A DNA stretch of 64,000 bases from Vibrio litoralis DSM 17657 (GTDB lineage Bacteria > Pseudomonadota > Gammaproteobacteria > Enterobacterales > Vibrionaceae). The translations under genes were made by a program, and so were the position numbers. The stretch spans positions 1 to 64,000 of the forward strand of contig NZ_AUFZ01000005.1 of NCBI RefSeq assembly GCF_000426765.1, in the 5' to 3' direction. The stretch's first letter is position 1, and every line of letters starts with the position of its first letter. Below the pieces are notes generated by a model, which saw nothing but the letters and a program-made list of their open reading frames with translations, ran no database searches and had not been told where the DNA came from. Shown here one piece after another: positions 52,861 through 62,457 of this stretch.

Positions 52861-53715
52861 ATGAAGAAACTCAATCTTCAAAATAGCATAGTACTTGTGA
52901 TTGTTTCATGGCTGATGCTGTTTGTCTTTATTCCAAATTTGATGATTATCATTACCAGTTTTTTAACACGTGATGAAGCCAATCTAATCGAATTAACCTT
53001 TACGCTAAGCAACTATGCTCGCTTGCTTGATCCGCTTTATGCCAAAGTCATGCTGCATTCATTGTACATGGCGGTTGTGGCAACAGGCTTGTGTTTGCTT
53101 ATTGGTTACCCTTTTGCATATATTGTCGCAAAAATGCCAGTCAAGGTTCGTCCATTTATGCTGTTTATGGTCATTGTGCCATTTTGGACCAACTCATTGA
53201 TTCGTACTTACGGCTTAAAAATTGTCCTAGGTACTCAAGGTATTGTGAATAAAAGCTTAATGGCGATAGGCGTGATTGAGCATCCAATACGCATTATGTA
53301 TACCGAAACAGCGGTAATGATAGGTCTAGTCTATATCCTACTCCCTTTCATGATTTTGCCTTTGTATTCAGCGATTGAAAAGTTAGACCGCACCTATATT
53401 GAAGCAGCAAGAGATCTTGGAGCCAATAAGCTCCAAACTCTATTAAAGGTTGTCTTACCCCTCACCATGCCAGGTATTATTGGCGGTTGTTTATTAGTAT
53501 TGTTGCCCGCTTTAGGTATGTTCTACGTTTCTGACCTACTCGGTGGCGCGAAAAACTTACTGATTGGTAACGTAATTAAGAGCCAAGTGCTCAATGCTCG
53601 TGATTGGCCATTTGGTGCCGCAACGAGTATCGCATTAACCCTAGTGATGGCATTGATGCTTTATGCCTACTATCGTGCCGGTAAATTATTGAATAAAAAA
53701 GTGGAGTTAGACTGA
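52861..53715 (+). CDS. potB: Spermidine/putrescine importer permease PotB
   Basis: This 284-aa permease has six TMs and the ABC EAA loop IEAARDLGANKLQTLLKVVLPLTMPGI near 180-206 that contacts PotA. It starts 6 nt after potA and overlaps potC by one base (TGATG). Confidence 0.95.
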   Translation: MKKLNLQNSIVLVIVSWLMLFVFIPNLMIIITSFLTRDEANLIELTFTLSNYARLLDPLYAKVMLHSLYMAVVATGLCLLIGYPFAYIVAKMPVKVRPFMLFMVIVPFWTNSLIRTYGLKIVLGTQGIVNKSLMAIGVIEHPIRIMYTETAVMIGLVYILLPFMILPLYSAIEKLDRTYIEAARDLGANKLQTLLKVVLPLTMPGIIGGCLLVLLPALGMFYVSDLLGGAKNLLIGNVIKSQVLNARDWPFGAATSIALTLVMALMLYAYYRAGKLLNKKVELD

Positions 53716-54500
53716 TGAAAAAGTCTATTGGTGGAACGGTAGCCAAGTCTAGCTTTATGAGTTTGGTCTACCTGTTTTTATACCTGCCTATTATTGTTTT
53801 GATCGTAAACTCATTTAATGCCAGTAAATTTGGCATTAAATGGGGCGGATTTACGACTAAGTGGTATAGCGACTTAATGAATAATGACAGCTTAATCCAA
53901 GCTGCTGGTCATTCAATCACGGTGGCAGTCTTTTCCGCTACCGCAGCAACCATTATTGGTAGCTTAGCGGCTGTCGCGCTGTTTCGATATCAGTTTAAAG
54001 GTAAAGGCGCGGTTAACGGCCTACTGTTTGTTGTCATGATGTCGCCGGATATTGTGATGGCAATTTCATTACTTGCCTTGTTTTTGGTAGTAGGTTTCCA
54101 GTTAGGGCTAATTACCCTGCTTATTTCGCACATTACCTTTTGTTTGCCTTTTGTTGTGGTGACGGTTTACAGCCGCTTAAAAGGCTTCGATGTGAAAATG
54201 CTGGAAGCGGCGAAAGATTTAGGTGCCAGTGAATGGATTATTCTAAAACGTATCATTTTACCTTTAGCTAAACCTGCGGTTGCCGCTGGTTGGTTGCTGA
54301 GTTTTACCCTATCGCTTGATGATGTCATTATCAGTTCTTTTGTAACGGGGCCAAGCTATGAAATTTTGCCGTTGAAAATTTACTCTATGGTTAAAGTGGG
54401 TATCTCTCCAGAAGTGAATGCTCTGGCAACCGTGATGTTAGTCGTCTCTTTAATGTTGGTTATGTGCTCACAGGCTTTAGCTCGAGATAAAGTGAAGTAA
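53715..54500 (+). CDS. potC: Spermidine/putrescine importer permease PotC
   Basis: This 261-aa permease has six TMs and the EAA loop LEAAKDLGASEWIILKRIILPLAKPAV near 164-190. It forms the channel with PotB. The gap to potD is 144 bp, which may hold an extra promoter or a processing site. Confidence 0.95.
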   Translation: MKKSIGGTVAKSSFMSLVYLFLYLPIIVLIVNSFNASKFGIKWGGFTTKWYSDLMNNDSLIQAAGHSITVAVFSATAATIIGSLAAVALFRYQFKGKGAVNGLLFVVMMSPDIVMAISLLALFLVVGFQLGLITLLISHITFCLPFVVVTVYSRLKGFDVKMLEAAKDLGASEWIILKRIILPLAKPAVAAGWLLSFTLSLDDVIISSFVTGPSYEILPLKIYSMVKVGISPEVNALATVMLVVSLMLVMCSQALARDKVK

Positions 54501-54644
54501 AACCAACATAAGTTACCGAAGAAATACTTTAAAAAACAATTTATATGACTATACTCACACTATTTTGAAGCTAATGATAACTCTGAAAAAGATGATCATT
54601 AGCTAAAGTGTTAATAAATAAAAATTCCATACTGGGGGAAATCA

Positions 54645-55691
54645 ATGAAGACATGGTCTAAGTTTTTTGTCGGTGCAGCACTAGCGGCTACATTTACCAC
54701 AGGTTATGCGTATGCTGAAGATAAAGAACTTTATTTTTATAACTGGTCTGAGTATATCCCAAATGAAGTTTTACAAGACTTCACCAAAGAAACTGGAATT
54801 AAAGTCATTTACTCTACTTATGAATCCAATGAGTCAATGTACGCCAAGTTAAAAACACAAGGTAAAGGCTACGATTTAGTGGTGCCTTCTACTTACTTTG
54901 TATCTAAAATGCGTAAAGAAGGCATGTTGATGAAAATCGACCACGCCAAGCTTTCTCACTTTGTCGATTTGGATCCTAATTATCTAGACAAACCTTTTGA
55001 CCCAGGTAACAACTACTCTATCCCTTATATTTGGGGCGCAACAGGTATCGGTATCAACACTGATATGTTAGATAAATCATCAATCAAAAAATGGGATGAT
55101 TTATGGGATCCAAAATGGGTTGGCCAATTAATGATGATGGATGACCCTCGTGAGTTATTCCAAATTGCCTTAACCAAATTAGGCTACTCAGGCAATACCA
55201 CCGATCCAGAACAGATTAAGCAAGCTTACCTTGAGCTGAAAAAGCTAATGCCAAACGTATTAGTATTTAACTCAGATTTCCCTGCTAACCCTTATTTAGC
55301 CGGTGAAACATCACTAGGTATGTTGTGGAATGGTTCGGCTTATATGGCTCGTCAAGAAGGCGCTCCAATTCATATTATTTGGCCAGAAAAAGGAACCATC
55401 TTCTGGATGGATAGTTTAGCAATCCCTTCTGGCGCAAAAAATACTGAAGCGGCATATAAAATGATTAACTTCTTATTACGTCCAGAAAATGCGGCAAAAA
55501 TTGCAATGGAAATAGGTTACCCTACACCGGTTAAAACAGCCTACCCACTGCTGCCGAAAGAATTTGCTAATGACGAGAATGTTTTCCCACCACAGAAAGT
55601 ATTAGATTCTGGTGAGTGGCAAGATGATGTTGGTGATGCTAACGTGCTATATGAAGAGTATTTCCAAAAGCTTAAAGTAGATATGAACTAG
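54645..55691 (+). CDS. potD: Spermidine/putrescine-binding periplasmic protein
   Basis: A signal peptide (cut after AYA, near residue 24) precedes a 324-residue type-II binding protein. YFYNWSEYIPNEVLQDFTKETGI lies at the start, VVPSTYFVSKMRKEGML near 85 and TSLGMLWNGSAYMARQE near 225, the polyamine-site segments. GGGGGAAATC precedes the ATG. A terminator follows. Confidence 0.96.
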   Translation: MKTWSKFFVGAALAATFTTGYAYAEDKELYFYNWSEYIPNEVLQDFTKETGIKVIYSTYESNESMYAKLKTQGKGYDLVVPSTYFVSKMRKEGMLMKIDHAKLSHFVDLDPNYLDKPFDPGNNYSIPYIWGATGIGINTDMLDKSSIKKWDDLWDPKWVGQLMMMDDPRELFQIALTKLGYSGNTTDPEQIKQAYLELKKLMPNVLVFNSDFPANPYLAGETSLGMLWNGSAYMARQEGAPIHIIWPEKGTIFWMDSLAIPSGAKNTEAAYKMINFLLRPENAAKIAMEIGYPTPVKTAYPLLPKEFANDENVFPPQKVLDSGEWQDDVGDANVLYEEYFQKLKVDMN

Positions 55692-55722
55692 TCTTTACAC
55701 AAAGATCATAAGTAACCAATGA

Positions 55723-55756
55723 AAACCACTGGGATGAATAGTCTCAGTGGTTTTTT
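55723..55756. terminator. Terminator of potABCD
   Basis: AAACCACTG (55723-55731) and CAGTGGTTT (55745-55753) form a 9-bp stem followed by TTT. Confidence 0.9.
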
Positions 55757-55789
55757 ACATTAACTGGAGCAGAAATTACATGAGTTGGA

Positions 55790-56503
55790 TTAGAGTTTTA
55801 GTAGTTGTTCAACAAGCTTAGGCACTTCAATACTTGCTTTTCCATATCGCTTCTCAGCAAACTCGCTTTCTACCGCACTCGGTTCTAGGTTAATTTCGAT
55901 GGTATGTGCGCCATGCATTTTAGCATCATGAACAAATCCTGCTGCGGGATAAACGACGCCAGACGTACCAATAGAGATAAATAAATCGGCGTCTTCAATG
56001 GCTGCATAGATTTCCGCCATTTGTAGCGGCATTTCTCCAAACCATACGATATGTGGCCTCAGTGGATTTGGAATTTGGCAACAATGACATAAGTCATGAA
56101 CATCTAGATCTTCATAACGTTCAATTACTTGGTTAGACTCTGGGCAGCGAACTTTAAATAGCTCACCATGCATATGAATAATATTGTGACTTCCACCTCT
56201 TTCGTGCAAGTTGTCGATATTTTGAGTCACAATCGTTACTTTACCATCAAGTTTGCTCTCAAGTTCAGCTAAAGCTACGTGAGCGAGATTCGGCTCGATA
56301 TGCTTATCTTGCAGTCCTTTGCGGCGTTGGTTATAAAAGTTTTGTACCAATTCAGGGTTGTAGCTATAACCTTCCGGAGTCGCGACATCTTCAATTCTAT
56401 GATTTTCCCATAATCCATCTTGAGATCGGAAAGTTTGGATGCCAGATTCTGCTGATATACCAGCCCCTGTCAGGACCACAATGTTTTGATATGGGAAGTT
56501 CAT
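55790..56503 (-). CDS. cobB: NAD-dependent protein deacylase (sirtuin) CobB
   Basis: The 237-aa sirtuin has [14 protein letters not shown] (NAD loop), [12 protein letters not shown], the catalytic His in IHMHGE, a zinc region with CPESNQ and [12 protein letters not shown], and [14 protein letters not shown]. It removes acyl groups from lysines such as those of acetyl-CoA synthetase. ATG 56503, with AAAGGA upstream, is preferred over a longer frame. It matches E. coli CobB closely around the zinc site. Confidence 0.95.
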   Translation of the reverse strand: MNFPYQNIVVLTGAGISAESGIQTFRSQDGLWENHRIEDVATPEGYSYNPELVQNFYNQRRKGLQDKHIEPNLAHVALAELESKLDGKVTIVTQNIDNLHERGGSHNIIHMHGELFKVRCPESNQVIERYEDLDVHDLCHCCQIPNPLRPHIVWFGEMPLQMAEIYAAIEDADLFISIGTSGVVYPAAGFVHDAKMHGAHTIEINLEPSAVESEFAEKRYGKASIEVPKLVEQLLKL

Positions 56504-56539
56504 TCGAATCCTTTTGAGGTAATGATTTGTCTTAATCTT

Positions 56540-56597
56540 TATACCCAAGTAACTTCAAGGTGCAAGTTTCAGCATCTTGAAGTCACTTGGGTATATA
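56540..56597. repeat. Dispersed palindromic repeat, full copy 1
   Basis: TATACCCAAGTAACTTCAAG (56540-56559) pairs with CTTGAAGTCACTTGGGTATA (56577-56596); a 17-nt centre containing GTGCAAGTTTCAGCAT can pair in part. The 58-bp element is repeated at 56817 and in fragments elsewhere in the window. Confidence 0.88.
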
Positions 56598-56816
56598 AGG
56601 ATAATTTATCTTGTCTATTCATGTAATTGCAACGACAAGATAAAAAGTTTTGTCCTAGATCCCTATTTAATATTAATTGATGCAAATAACAGAAGTTATC
56701 ATCACTAAAGTTAACTATACAAATACCGCTATTTCTTTGCCGGAGAACAAGCACTTAATGACAATAACTAATAGAATAAGTTATGATTTGCGCCGCTATT
56801 GTCCTATCTTTAGTAA
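56598..56816. other. Interval between two palindromic repeats
   Basis: About 220 bp of A+T-rich sequence holds no convincing gene. The cobB promoter (leftward) and possibly the promoter of the ATPase-MscS unit lie around here. Confidence 0.4.
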
Positions 56817-56876
56817 GATATATCCAAGTAACTTCAAGGTGCGAGTTTCAGTATCTTGAAGTCACTTGGATATATA
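56817..56876. repeat. Dispersed palindromic repeat, full copy 2
   Basis: TATATCCAAGTAACTTCAAG and CTTGAAGTCACTTGGATATA form the same hairpin as copy 1. The outer-arm base change (C to T) is compensated on the other arm (G to A), so pairing is kept. It ends 28 nt before the ATPase gene. Confidence 0.88.
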
Positions 56877-56904
56877 AACTATCAACTATTTATAAGTGAT
56901 ATCT

Positions 56905-59256
56905 ATGGGTAAAATTTACCAATTCTGTTTGGCCTTCTTGTTTTTGTTCTCATTAAATGCACATGCAGAATGGGAGCCGACACAACAATCACAAGTCGCA
57001 AAAATTACGCCACAAGCACAAAGCATATCGGATAAAGTTTCTAAACTACCCGATCCTTTATTTATGACGGATGCCGATCATGCAATGGTCGATGAACTAC
57101 TCTCTACTACCCTTTATCAAATCGACAAGACGACGCAAGATTTTGATGCATCATTAAAAGAATATCGAACCCAAGGTGGTCAAAAAGCTTGGCTTTCGGC
57201 ACAAGAAGATTATTTATCACTTCATAGTTTTAATCGTTCAAAGCAAGACTTACTCAAATTGGTCAATAACCGAGTTTATAATAACTTAACTGGTTTTGGC
57301 CCATTTGGGGTGACTCAATTTAAAAACGAAATACATATTACCCAGCTTAACGCTCAATATTTGCTTTTCTTTCAAATTCAGAGTTTTAAGCAATTCATTA
57401 AAGACCTAGCAATATCCCCAGTACCGGTTATTGTCACCATCATCAAGCTATTCCTTGTTTATCTAATTTTAAATTGGTGGCTCCGAAATAGCCCTGAAAT
57501 GATCAAGCAATTTCGCAAAGCAAAGTTAGATTCTCCAGCAAGCGCTCCACCAATATGGGTTCGTTTATTGTGGTACATCAGTAAAGCAAATAAGCCAATT
57601 GCGTGGTTAATTGCGATTACGGTTTCCTTAGATATCCTTTCAGGCTTACAAAGCCTACAACACGTCAAGTTCTTAGATATTTTCACTTGGTGGATCTTGG
57701 GTGGATCTATCGCGGTTAAATTCATCTTAGAGTTCGTGTACCGAAATAGTCGCAGTACCTCTAAAGATATCATTGCTATTCGACTATCCACCATTCGTTA
57801 CTACGTTTGGAGTGTGATTGGCGCAGGCGTTTTATTACAAATTACTAAGACGACTGTTGGTGAAGGTACCATTTATCACTGGGTTTCTAGCTTGATGTTT
57901 CTATGGTTTATCTTAATTACCATCGTTGTATTAAGAAAATGGAAACCATACGTATTTAGTGACAATAACGTTAATCTAGACCACCCTATTTGGGCGCAAT
58001 GGGCGATTAATCATAAAGATAGTTTTAGTCTATCAACGATTGCCACGGCGATAATGACATTTTGGATTTTTACCCGTCATTTGAAGCAATTCGTGATTTC
58101 AAACTTATCTCAATATGCCATTTTCAGCCAAGCACTTGCCTACTTGTTCCGTATTGAAGTGGCGAAACAAAGTGATAATGGGGGGCAAAACACTAACTTA
58201 CTTCCTCTTTCTGGTGACGAAATTTTCCAATATGTTTTACCTGGTCGAGAAGACAGTGAGTTAATTAGTTATGCTTCTGATGAAATTAAGCAACTCTCAC
58301 GCTATGTATTAACTGATAGCCCTGCTATGTGTGTCGTTTCAGGTGAACGAGGCATTGGTACCACAACATTATTAAAACAGATTCTATACCGTGTTAATAA
58401 TGCTGAGCCGATTTATTTAAACTGCCCTAATTCTGGTTATGCAGAATTAGTTGCTAATTTAGCAGAGCAAATCGGGTTAAGCCGTGAATCGACCGACATC
58501 CAACTTTTAACTCATTTACGTAAAAGTGAAACTTGTTATTTATTTGCCGTCGACAATGCACAAAGACTTGTCAAACCTATGGTTGGAGGGCTTTCTGGGC
58601 TTATTAAGTTTGCGAATTTAATGCGCCGTTCTAAGAAAAATCACCGCGTATTATTGGCGATTGAAAAATCAAGCTGGCGCTTTGTCGACCGCGCAAGAGG
58701 CGAACGTCTATTATTTGATTTAGTAGCATTTATGCCTCGTTGGTCTGAAGCACAAATCACCAACTTGCTCGATTCACGTTTAAATAAAGAGTTAGAAAAC
58801 CCAGTGTCATTTGATGATTTGAATCTACCTAAACAGTGGGATCAGGATGATCTTTCAGAAGAAGAACGTATGCGCCAAGGTTTTTACCGTATCTTATGGC
58901 ACTACGCGGACGGAAACCCTACTGTCGCTCTGCGTTTCTTCCGCTTGTCTTTACGTAAAGATCAAACTACGGAAAAAATCGTAGTGCGCCTTTTTCAAGC
59001 ACCAGAATCTGAAGAACTTGAAAAAATGCCAAAGCCTATGCTGGCCATTTTGCGCTCAATTGTGCAGCTTGAAATATCGACCCCAGAAGAACTTTCAGAA
59101 TGTACTCAGCTCACTATTCCTGAAGTTATTGGTACATTACGCTACTTTGAAAGCCGTAATTACATTGAATGGTCAGATGATAAAGCGAAAATTTCCGATC
59201 ACTGGTATCGATACATTACCAACGCCTTGCACCGTCAACATTTATTGGTGAAGTAA
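56905..59256 (+). CDS. Membrane protein with C-terminal AAA/STAND-like ATPase domain
   Basis: This 783-aa protein has a signal peptide (MGKIYQFCLAFLFLFSLNAHA) and a periplasmic helical domain to about 165. About six TMs follow (near 168-190, 225-245, 253-275, 295-312, 318-336, 370-388), then a cytosolic NTPase. The P-loop is GERGIGTTTLLKQ near 479, the Walker B-like CYLFAVDNAQR near 545, and a winged-helix-like C-terminus spans 715-775. The next gene, an MscS channel, starts 2 nt after its stop. I do not recognise a described system. It may be an ATP-driven gate or sensor for the channel. ATG 56905 is chosen over GTG 56896. Confidence 0.85.
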   Translation: MGKIYQFCLAFLFLFSLNAHAEWEPTQQSQVAKITPQAQSISDKVSKLPDPLFMTDADHAMVDELLSTTLYQIDKTTQDFDASLKEYRTQGGQKAWLSAQEDYLSLHSFNRSKQDLLKLVNNRVYNNLTGFGPFGVTQFKNEIHITQLNAQYLLFFQIQSFKQFIKDLAISPVPVIVTIIKLFLVYLILNWWLRNSPEMIKQFRKAKLDSPASAPPIWVRLLWYISKANKPIAWLIAITVSLDILSGLQSLQHVKFLDIFTWWILGGSIAVKFILEFVYRNSRSTSKDIIAIRLSTIRYYVWSVIGAGVLLQITKTTVGEGTIYHWVSSLMFLWFILITIVVLRKWKPYVFSDNNVNLDHPIWAQWAINHKDSFSLSTIATAIMTFWIFTRHLKQFVISNLSQYAIFSQALAYLFRIEVAKQSDNGGQNTNLLPLSGDEIFQYVLPGREDSELISYASDEIKQLSRYVLTDSPAMCVVSGERGIGTTTLLKQILYRVNNAEPIYLNCPNSGYAELVANLAEQIGLSRESTDIQLLTHLRKSETCYLFAVDNAQRLVKPMVGGLSGLIKFANLMRRSKKNHRVLLAIEKSSWRFVDRARGERLLFDLVAFMPRWSEAQITNLLDSRLNKELENPVSFDDLNLPKQWDQDDLSEEERMRQGFYRILWHYADGNPTVALRFFRLSLRKDQTTEKIVVRLFQAPESEELEKMPKPMLAILRSIVQLEISTPEELSECTQLTIPEVIGTLRYFESRNYIEWSDDKAKISDHWYRYITNALHRQHLLVK

Positions 59257-59257
59257 T

Positions 59258-60145
59258 ATGAAAAAGTTTCTTAGTTTAATCGTCTTATTGATGGTGAGTT
59301 CAACTGCTCTAGCTGCAGAAGGAACAGAAGAACATTTAGACAATATAGTGCAATTTACTAGCCTGATTCGTTGGGGCGGTGTATTTTTCTCTTTCTTTGT
59401 CATCTTGGCTTCTTGGATACTATTACGATTTACGAATCGCCTAGTCGAAACCTTTAGTACCCAATTCGTACAGTATCGAATGGTGCTACAAAAGTTGCAG
59501 TCTTTCTTCCAGTTTTTCGTATATATGACAGCCGGTTTAGTTGTCTTTATGATTAGCTTTCGGATCAATGACCAAATTCTTACGTTGATTGGTGGTACCT
59601 TAGCGGTTTCCATCGGCTTTGCATTGAAAGATCTAGCGGCATCATTCATCGCCGGTTTAACCGTGATGATTGATAGACCTTTCCAAGTTGGTGACCGAGT
59701 GACATTTGAAGGTAATTACGGTGATATCATCACGATCGGTCTGCGCTCAGTACGCATGCGAACACTGACTGATGACATCATCACAATACCGAATAACAAA
59801 TTTTTAAGTGAAGTGACCATGAGTGGTAACTACGGCGCACTTGATATGCAATGTGTGATCCCTTTTTATATTGGAATGGACCAGGATATCAACTTAGCTC
59901 GTGATTTGATCCAAGAAGCAGCCTCATCAAGCCGTTATATTCACCTACCTAAGCCGGTTGTCGTGTTGGTTAACCAAGAAATTGCTGATAACTACATGGC
60001 GATAAAACTCACCTGTAAGGCGTATGTAGTTGATACTGTGTATGAGAAGTTATTCGAAACCGATATTACATTACGTGTGATGAAAGAATTTAAACACCAC
60101 AATATTCAGCCACCAATGATTGCAGTGCGCTCAACCGTACAGTAG
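59258..60145 (+). CDS. MscS-family mechanosensitive channel with signal peptide
   Basis: This 295-aa protein has a cleavable-looking signal (MKKFLSLIVLLMVSSTALA) and TMs near 33-54 and 80-102. The pore helix region is LIGGTLAVSIGFALKDLAASFIAGLTVMIDRPFQVGDRVTFEGNYGD (about 108-155), followed by the MscS beta domain (TIPNNKFLSEVTMSGNYG) and a C-terminal alpha/beta domain. MscS channels release solutes on hypo-osmotic shock. The start 2 nt after the ATPase stop implies coupled translation and a joint function. Confidence 0.93.
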   Translation: MKKFLSLIVLLMVSSTALAAEGTEEHLDNIVQFTSLIRWGGVFFSFFVILASWILLRFTNRLVETFSTQFVQYRMVLQKLQSFFQFFVYMTAGLVVFMISFRINDQILTLIGGTLAVSIGFALKDLAASFIAGLTVMIDRPFQVGDRVTFEGNYGDIITIGLRSVRMRTLTDDIITIPNNKFLSEVTMSGNYGALDMQCVIPFYIGMDQDINLARDLIQEAASSSRYIHLPKPVVVLVNQEIADNYMAIKLTCKAYVVDTVYEKLFETDITLRVMKEFKHHNIQPPMIAVRSTVQ

Positions 60146-60183
60146 CAATGATTTAACGCTCTAGCTCCCTATACGGTGAGTTT

Positions 60184-60214
60184 GGGTATATACTTGAAGT
60201 CACTTGGGTATATA
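60184..60214. repeat. Dispersed repeat, right-arm fragment
   Basis: GGGTATATACTTGAAGTCAC then TTGGGTATATA: an arm of the palindromic repeat downstream of the MscS gene, so the two-gene unit is flanked by the repeat on both sides. Confidence 0.7.
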
Positions 60215-60274
60215 ATCCACATAATTAATTTTGAGCAGTAATTTCGGTTACTGCTTTTTCATTTAAGGCGTTTT

Positions 60275-60547
60275 ATGTCTCGCACAATTTTATACACATA
60301 CAAAAATGAAGAAAAAACCTTAGCGTTTAGCTACCGTGATTTTCACTCTATCCATGAAGCAGTTGCCGCTCATGAAGGGATTGATATTCGTGAGTACCTA
60401 AAAATGGAGCAATCAATTGAAGCGGTGTCTGATACTAAGACCGTTCGTAACTACCGCGACGCACATTTTAAAAAGCTTGGTTTTGGTAAAATAACCTTAA
60501 TGCCGAAAGAGAATATCGGTATTGGTCAGAAGAAGAAAAATAGCTGA
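60275..60547 (+). CDS. Conserved small protein, 90 aa, unknown
   Basis: The protein MSRTILYTYKNEEKTLAFSY continues RDFHSIHEAVAAHEGIDIREYL and ends in a lysine-rich tail. It has no TM or Cys and appears alpha/beta and cytosolic. AAGGCG precedes the ATG. It stands alone with its own terminator. I know homologues in Vibrio as hypothetical proteins only. Confidence 0.72.
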   Translation: MSRTILYTYKNEEKTLAFSYRDFHSIHEAVAAHEGIDIREYLKMEQSIEAVSDTKTVRNYRDAHFKKLGFGKITLMPKENIGIGQKKKNS

Positions 60548-60555
60548 CCGACTAA

Positions 60556-60585
60556 AAAGGCTCGATGAAATGACATCGAGCCTTT
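60556..60585 (+). terminator. Terminator of the 90-aa protein gene
   Basis: AAAGGCTCGATG (60556-60567) and CATCGAGCCTTT (60574-60585) form a perfect 12-bp stem with a 6-nt loop. Confidence 0.9.
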
Positions 60586-60587
60586 GT

Positions 60588-60644
60588 GTTTATACAGACT
60601 TATCTTGTTTATACAGACTTATCTTGTTTATACAGACTTATCGC
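60588..60644. repeat. Three 19-bp tandem repeats
   Basis: GTTTATACAGACTTATCTT occurs three times in a row with period 19 (60588, 60607, 60626); only the last two bases of the third unit differ. It lies between convergent genes and has no evident role. Confidence 0.9.
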
Positions 60645-60654
60645 ATCAGTGAAA

Positions 60655-61578
60655 TTATTGAATATTCAAAAATGCAGCGCCACGTACACCACCAGAATCG
60701 CCATGTTTGGCTTTTAAGATATGAGGTACTTTACCTATAGAAAGCAAATGAGGTTGTATACGCTTTGGCATTTCTTCGTAAATTGCTTCAAAGTTTGATA
60801 AACCACCACCGAGTACCACGACATCTGGGTCAAAAGCAGTAAATATATTACCTAAACAAATGGCCAGTAATTCCATAAAGCGTTCAACATGTTCAACTGC
60901 TTTTGGCTCTTTTTGTTGATACTGTTTGATGATATCGATAGCCTTAACTTGTTCATCATAGTAGTGGTGATAAAGCTGCTCAAAACCACGACCAGACAAG
61001 TAGTTATCGATACAGCCTTTTTTATCACAGCCACAGCCAAATAATGGTGCGTCTTTATCTTTAGCGCTATCGTTCAAGTGGAACCAAGCATCTATTGGCA
61101 TACGGGTATGACCCATCTCACCCGCAACATGACTACCACCAGAAACCACATGACCGTTAACGACAATACCCCCGCCAAAACCAGTGCCGAGAATTAACCC
61201 TAAAACGCTTTCTTTACCTTGATGCTCTTCATCCCAAGCTTCTGATAGCGCAAAGCAGTTTGCATCATTAGCCACTTTTACTGGGCGGTCTACCAAAGCT
61301 TCAAGATCTTTACGTAAGAACTTTCCTTTTGCGGCAGGGACATTTGAAGTTAACACAGCACCATCTTCAACACTTTCCATCCCCGGGATTCCGATACCAA
61401 TTGTGCCTTTTAGCTCAAACTGCTCATCATATTTAGCCACTAAACTGGCAAGTGTCTCTAATAATGCTTGGTAATCTTCTCCAGGTGTTGGCACCCTTTC
61501 CGACGCGACTCTTTCTAATTTTTCGTTAAAAGCACCAAATTCAATCTTTGTGCCACCGACATCAAAACCGTAATACAT
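60655..61578 (-). CDS. nagK: N-acetylglucosamine kinase NagK (ROK family)
   Basis: This 307-aa ROK kinase has an ATP-binding DVGGTK at the N-terminus, IGIGIPGM, catalytic Asp in [12 protein letters not shown], the sugar/zinc motif GEMGHTRMP and [18 protein letters not shown], and VLGGGLSNF. The closeness to E. coli NagK in the zinc-site block favours GlcNAc as substrate (phosphorylation at C6, recycling of peptidoglycan and chitin sugars). ATG 61578 with GGAGAG upstream. Confidence 0.93.
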   Translation of the reverse strand: MYYGFDVGGTKIEFGAFNEKLERVASERVPTPGEDYQALLETLASLVAKYDEQFELKGTIGIGIPGMESVEDGAVLTSNVPAAKGKFLRKDLEALVDRPVKVANDANCFALSEAWDEEHQGKESVLGLILGTGFGGGIVVNGHVVSGGSHVAGEMGHTRMPIDAWFHLNDSAKDKDAPLFGCGCDKKGCIDNYLSGRGFEQLYHHYYDEQVKAIDIIKQYQQKEPKAVEHVERFMELLAICLGNIFTAFDPDVVVLGGGLSNFEAIYEEMPKRIQPHLLSIGKVPHILKAKHGDSGGVRGAAFLNIQ

Positions 61579-61787
61579 TAATTCTCTCCATAAATTAAAA
61601 TATAAAATTAAAAACAAATAAAATTAGGCTTATTATCCATAAACTTGTTGTACAAACTGTGATGGTTACGCTAGTTAGGCCCCTACTGGATTCAAGTGCG
61701 CGTTTTTCCGACACGTTTGGCCTATTCTGACTCAATACTGCCACCATATTAACTGGCGAGCATTTACTCATTACTCGTTATCCGATA

Positions 61788-61812
61788 GCATCTTGAAGTT
61801 ACTTGGGTATAT
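61788..61812. repeat. Dispersed repeat, right-arm fragment
   Basis: GCATCTTGAAGTTACTTGGG then TATAT, an arm of the palindromic repeat, 29 nt before the NlpC/P60 gene. Confidence 0.7.
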
Positions 61813-61840
61813 TAATCCACACAATCAAAGCTAGGTAGAG

Positions 61841-62308
61841 ATGAACAAAGCACTGACTATTCCATTAATGAGTTTCCTGTTGCTGGCTGGCTGTGCTTCG
61901 AACCCACCTTCTACGCCACCTCTTCCTTCTACTCCTATAGAGAAAACAGAGTTCCAACACTTATACAAATCATGGTCTGGTGTTCCTTATCAATTTGGTG
62001 GTAGTACCAAACGTGGAATAGATTGCTCTGCTTTTATGCAAGTCACCATGTCGACAATTTATCAGCTGAACCTTCCTCGTACCACTGAATTACAAAGCCA
62101 ACAAGGCTACTTTATTCCAGAAGAAGAAGCCGCTTTTGGTGATCTTGTCTTCTTTAAAACCGGTTGGAACCAACGTCATGTTGGAATGTACATTGGTAAT
62201 AATCAATTTATGCATGCTTCAACCTCTAAAGGTGTGATTATTTCACGTCTGGATAACCCTTATTGGGCAAGTAAATTTTGGCAGTTTAGGCGATTTAGTC
62301 CAAATTAA
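61841..62308 (+). CDS. NlpC/P60-family lipoprotein (peptidoglycan peptidase)
   Basis: A lipoprotein signal ends in LLAGC (lipid Cys18), then a Pro-rich linker, then an NlpC/P60 domain with catalytic Cys62 in GIDCSAFMQ, His in QRHVGMYIG and a third polar residue, His, in FMHAST. It resembles MepS/Spr and should cut peptide cross-links or tails in peptidoglycan. Length 155 aa is typical. Confidence 0.93.
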   Translation: MNKALTIPLMSFLLLAGCASNPPSTPPLPSTPIEKTEFQHLYKSWSGVPYQFGGSTKRGIDCSAFMQVTMSTIYQLNLPRTTELQSQQGYFIPEEEAAFGDLVFFKTGWNQRHVGMYIGNNQFMHASTSKGVIISRLDNPYWASKFWQFRRFSPN

Positions 62309-62457
62309 ATACGTTGTTTTCCCAAGTGACTGCTATATAAACAACAGCTCGGATAACGTCAGTAAATTTAACTAATTTTTGCGAATCAGCTCTCTAATTT
62401 AAAAGTTCAACTAAGCTAATGTCATAGACTGATAACTTTCAGATTCTGGAGGCAACT

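Noticed and set aside
60588..60644. Short CRISPR-like array
   Set aside because: The three repeats are directly adjacent with no spacers and no cas genes are near.
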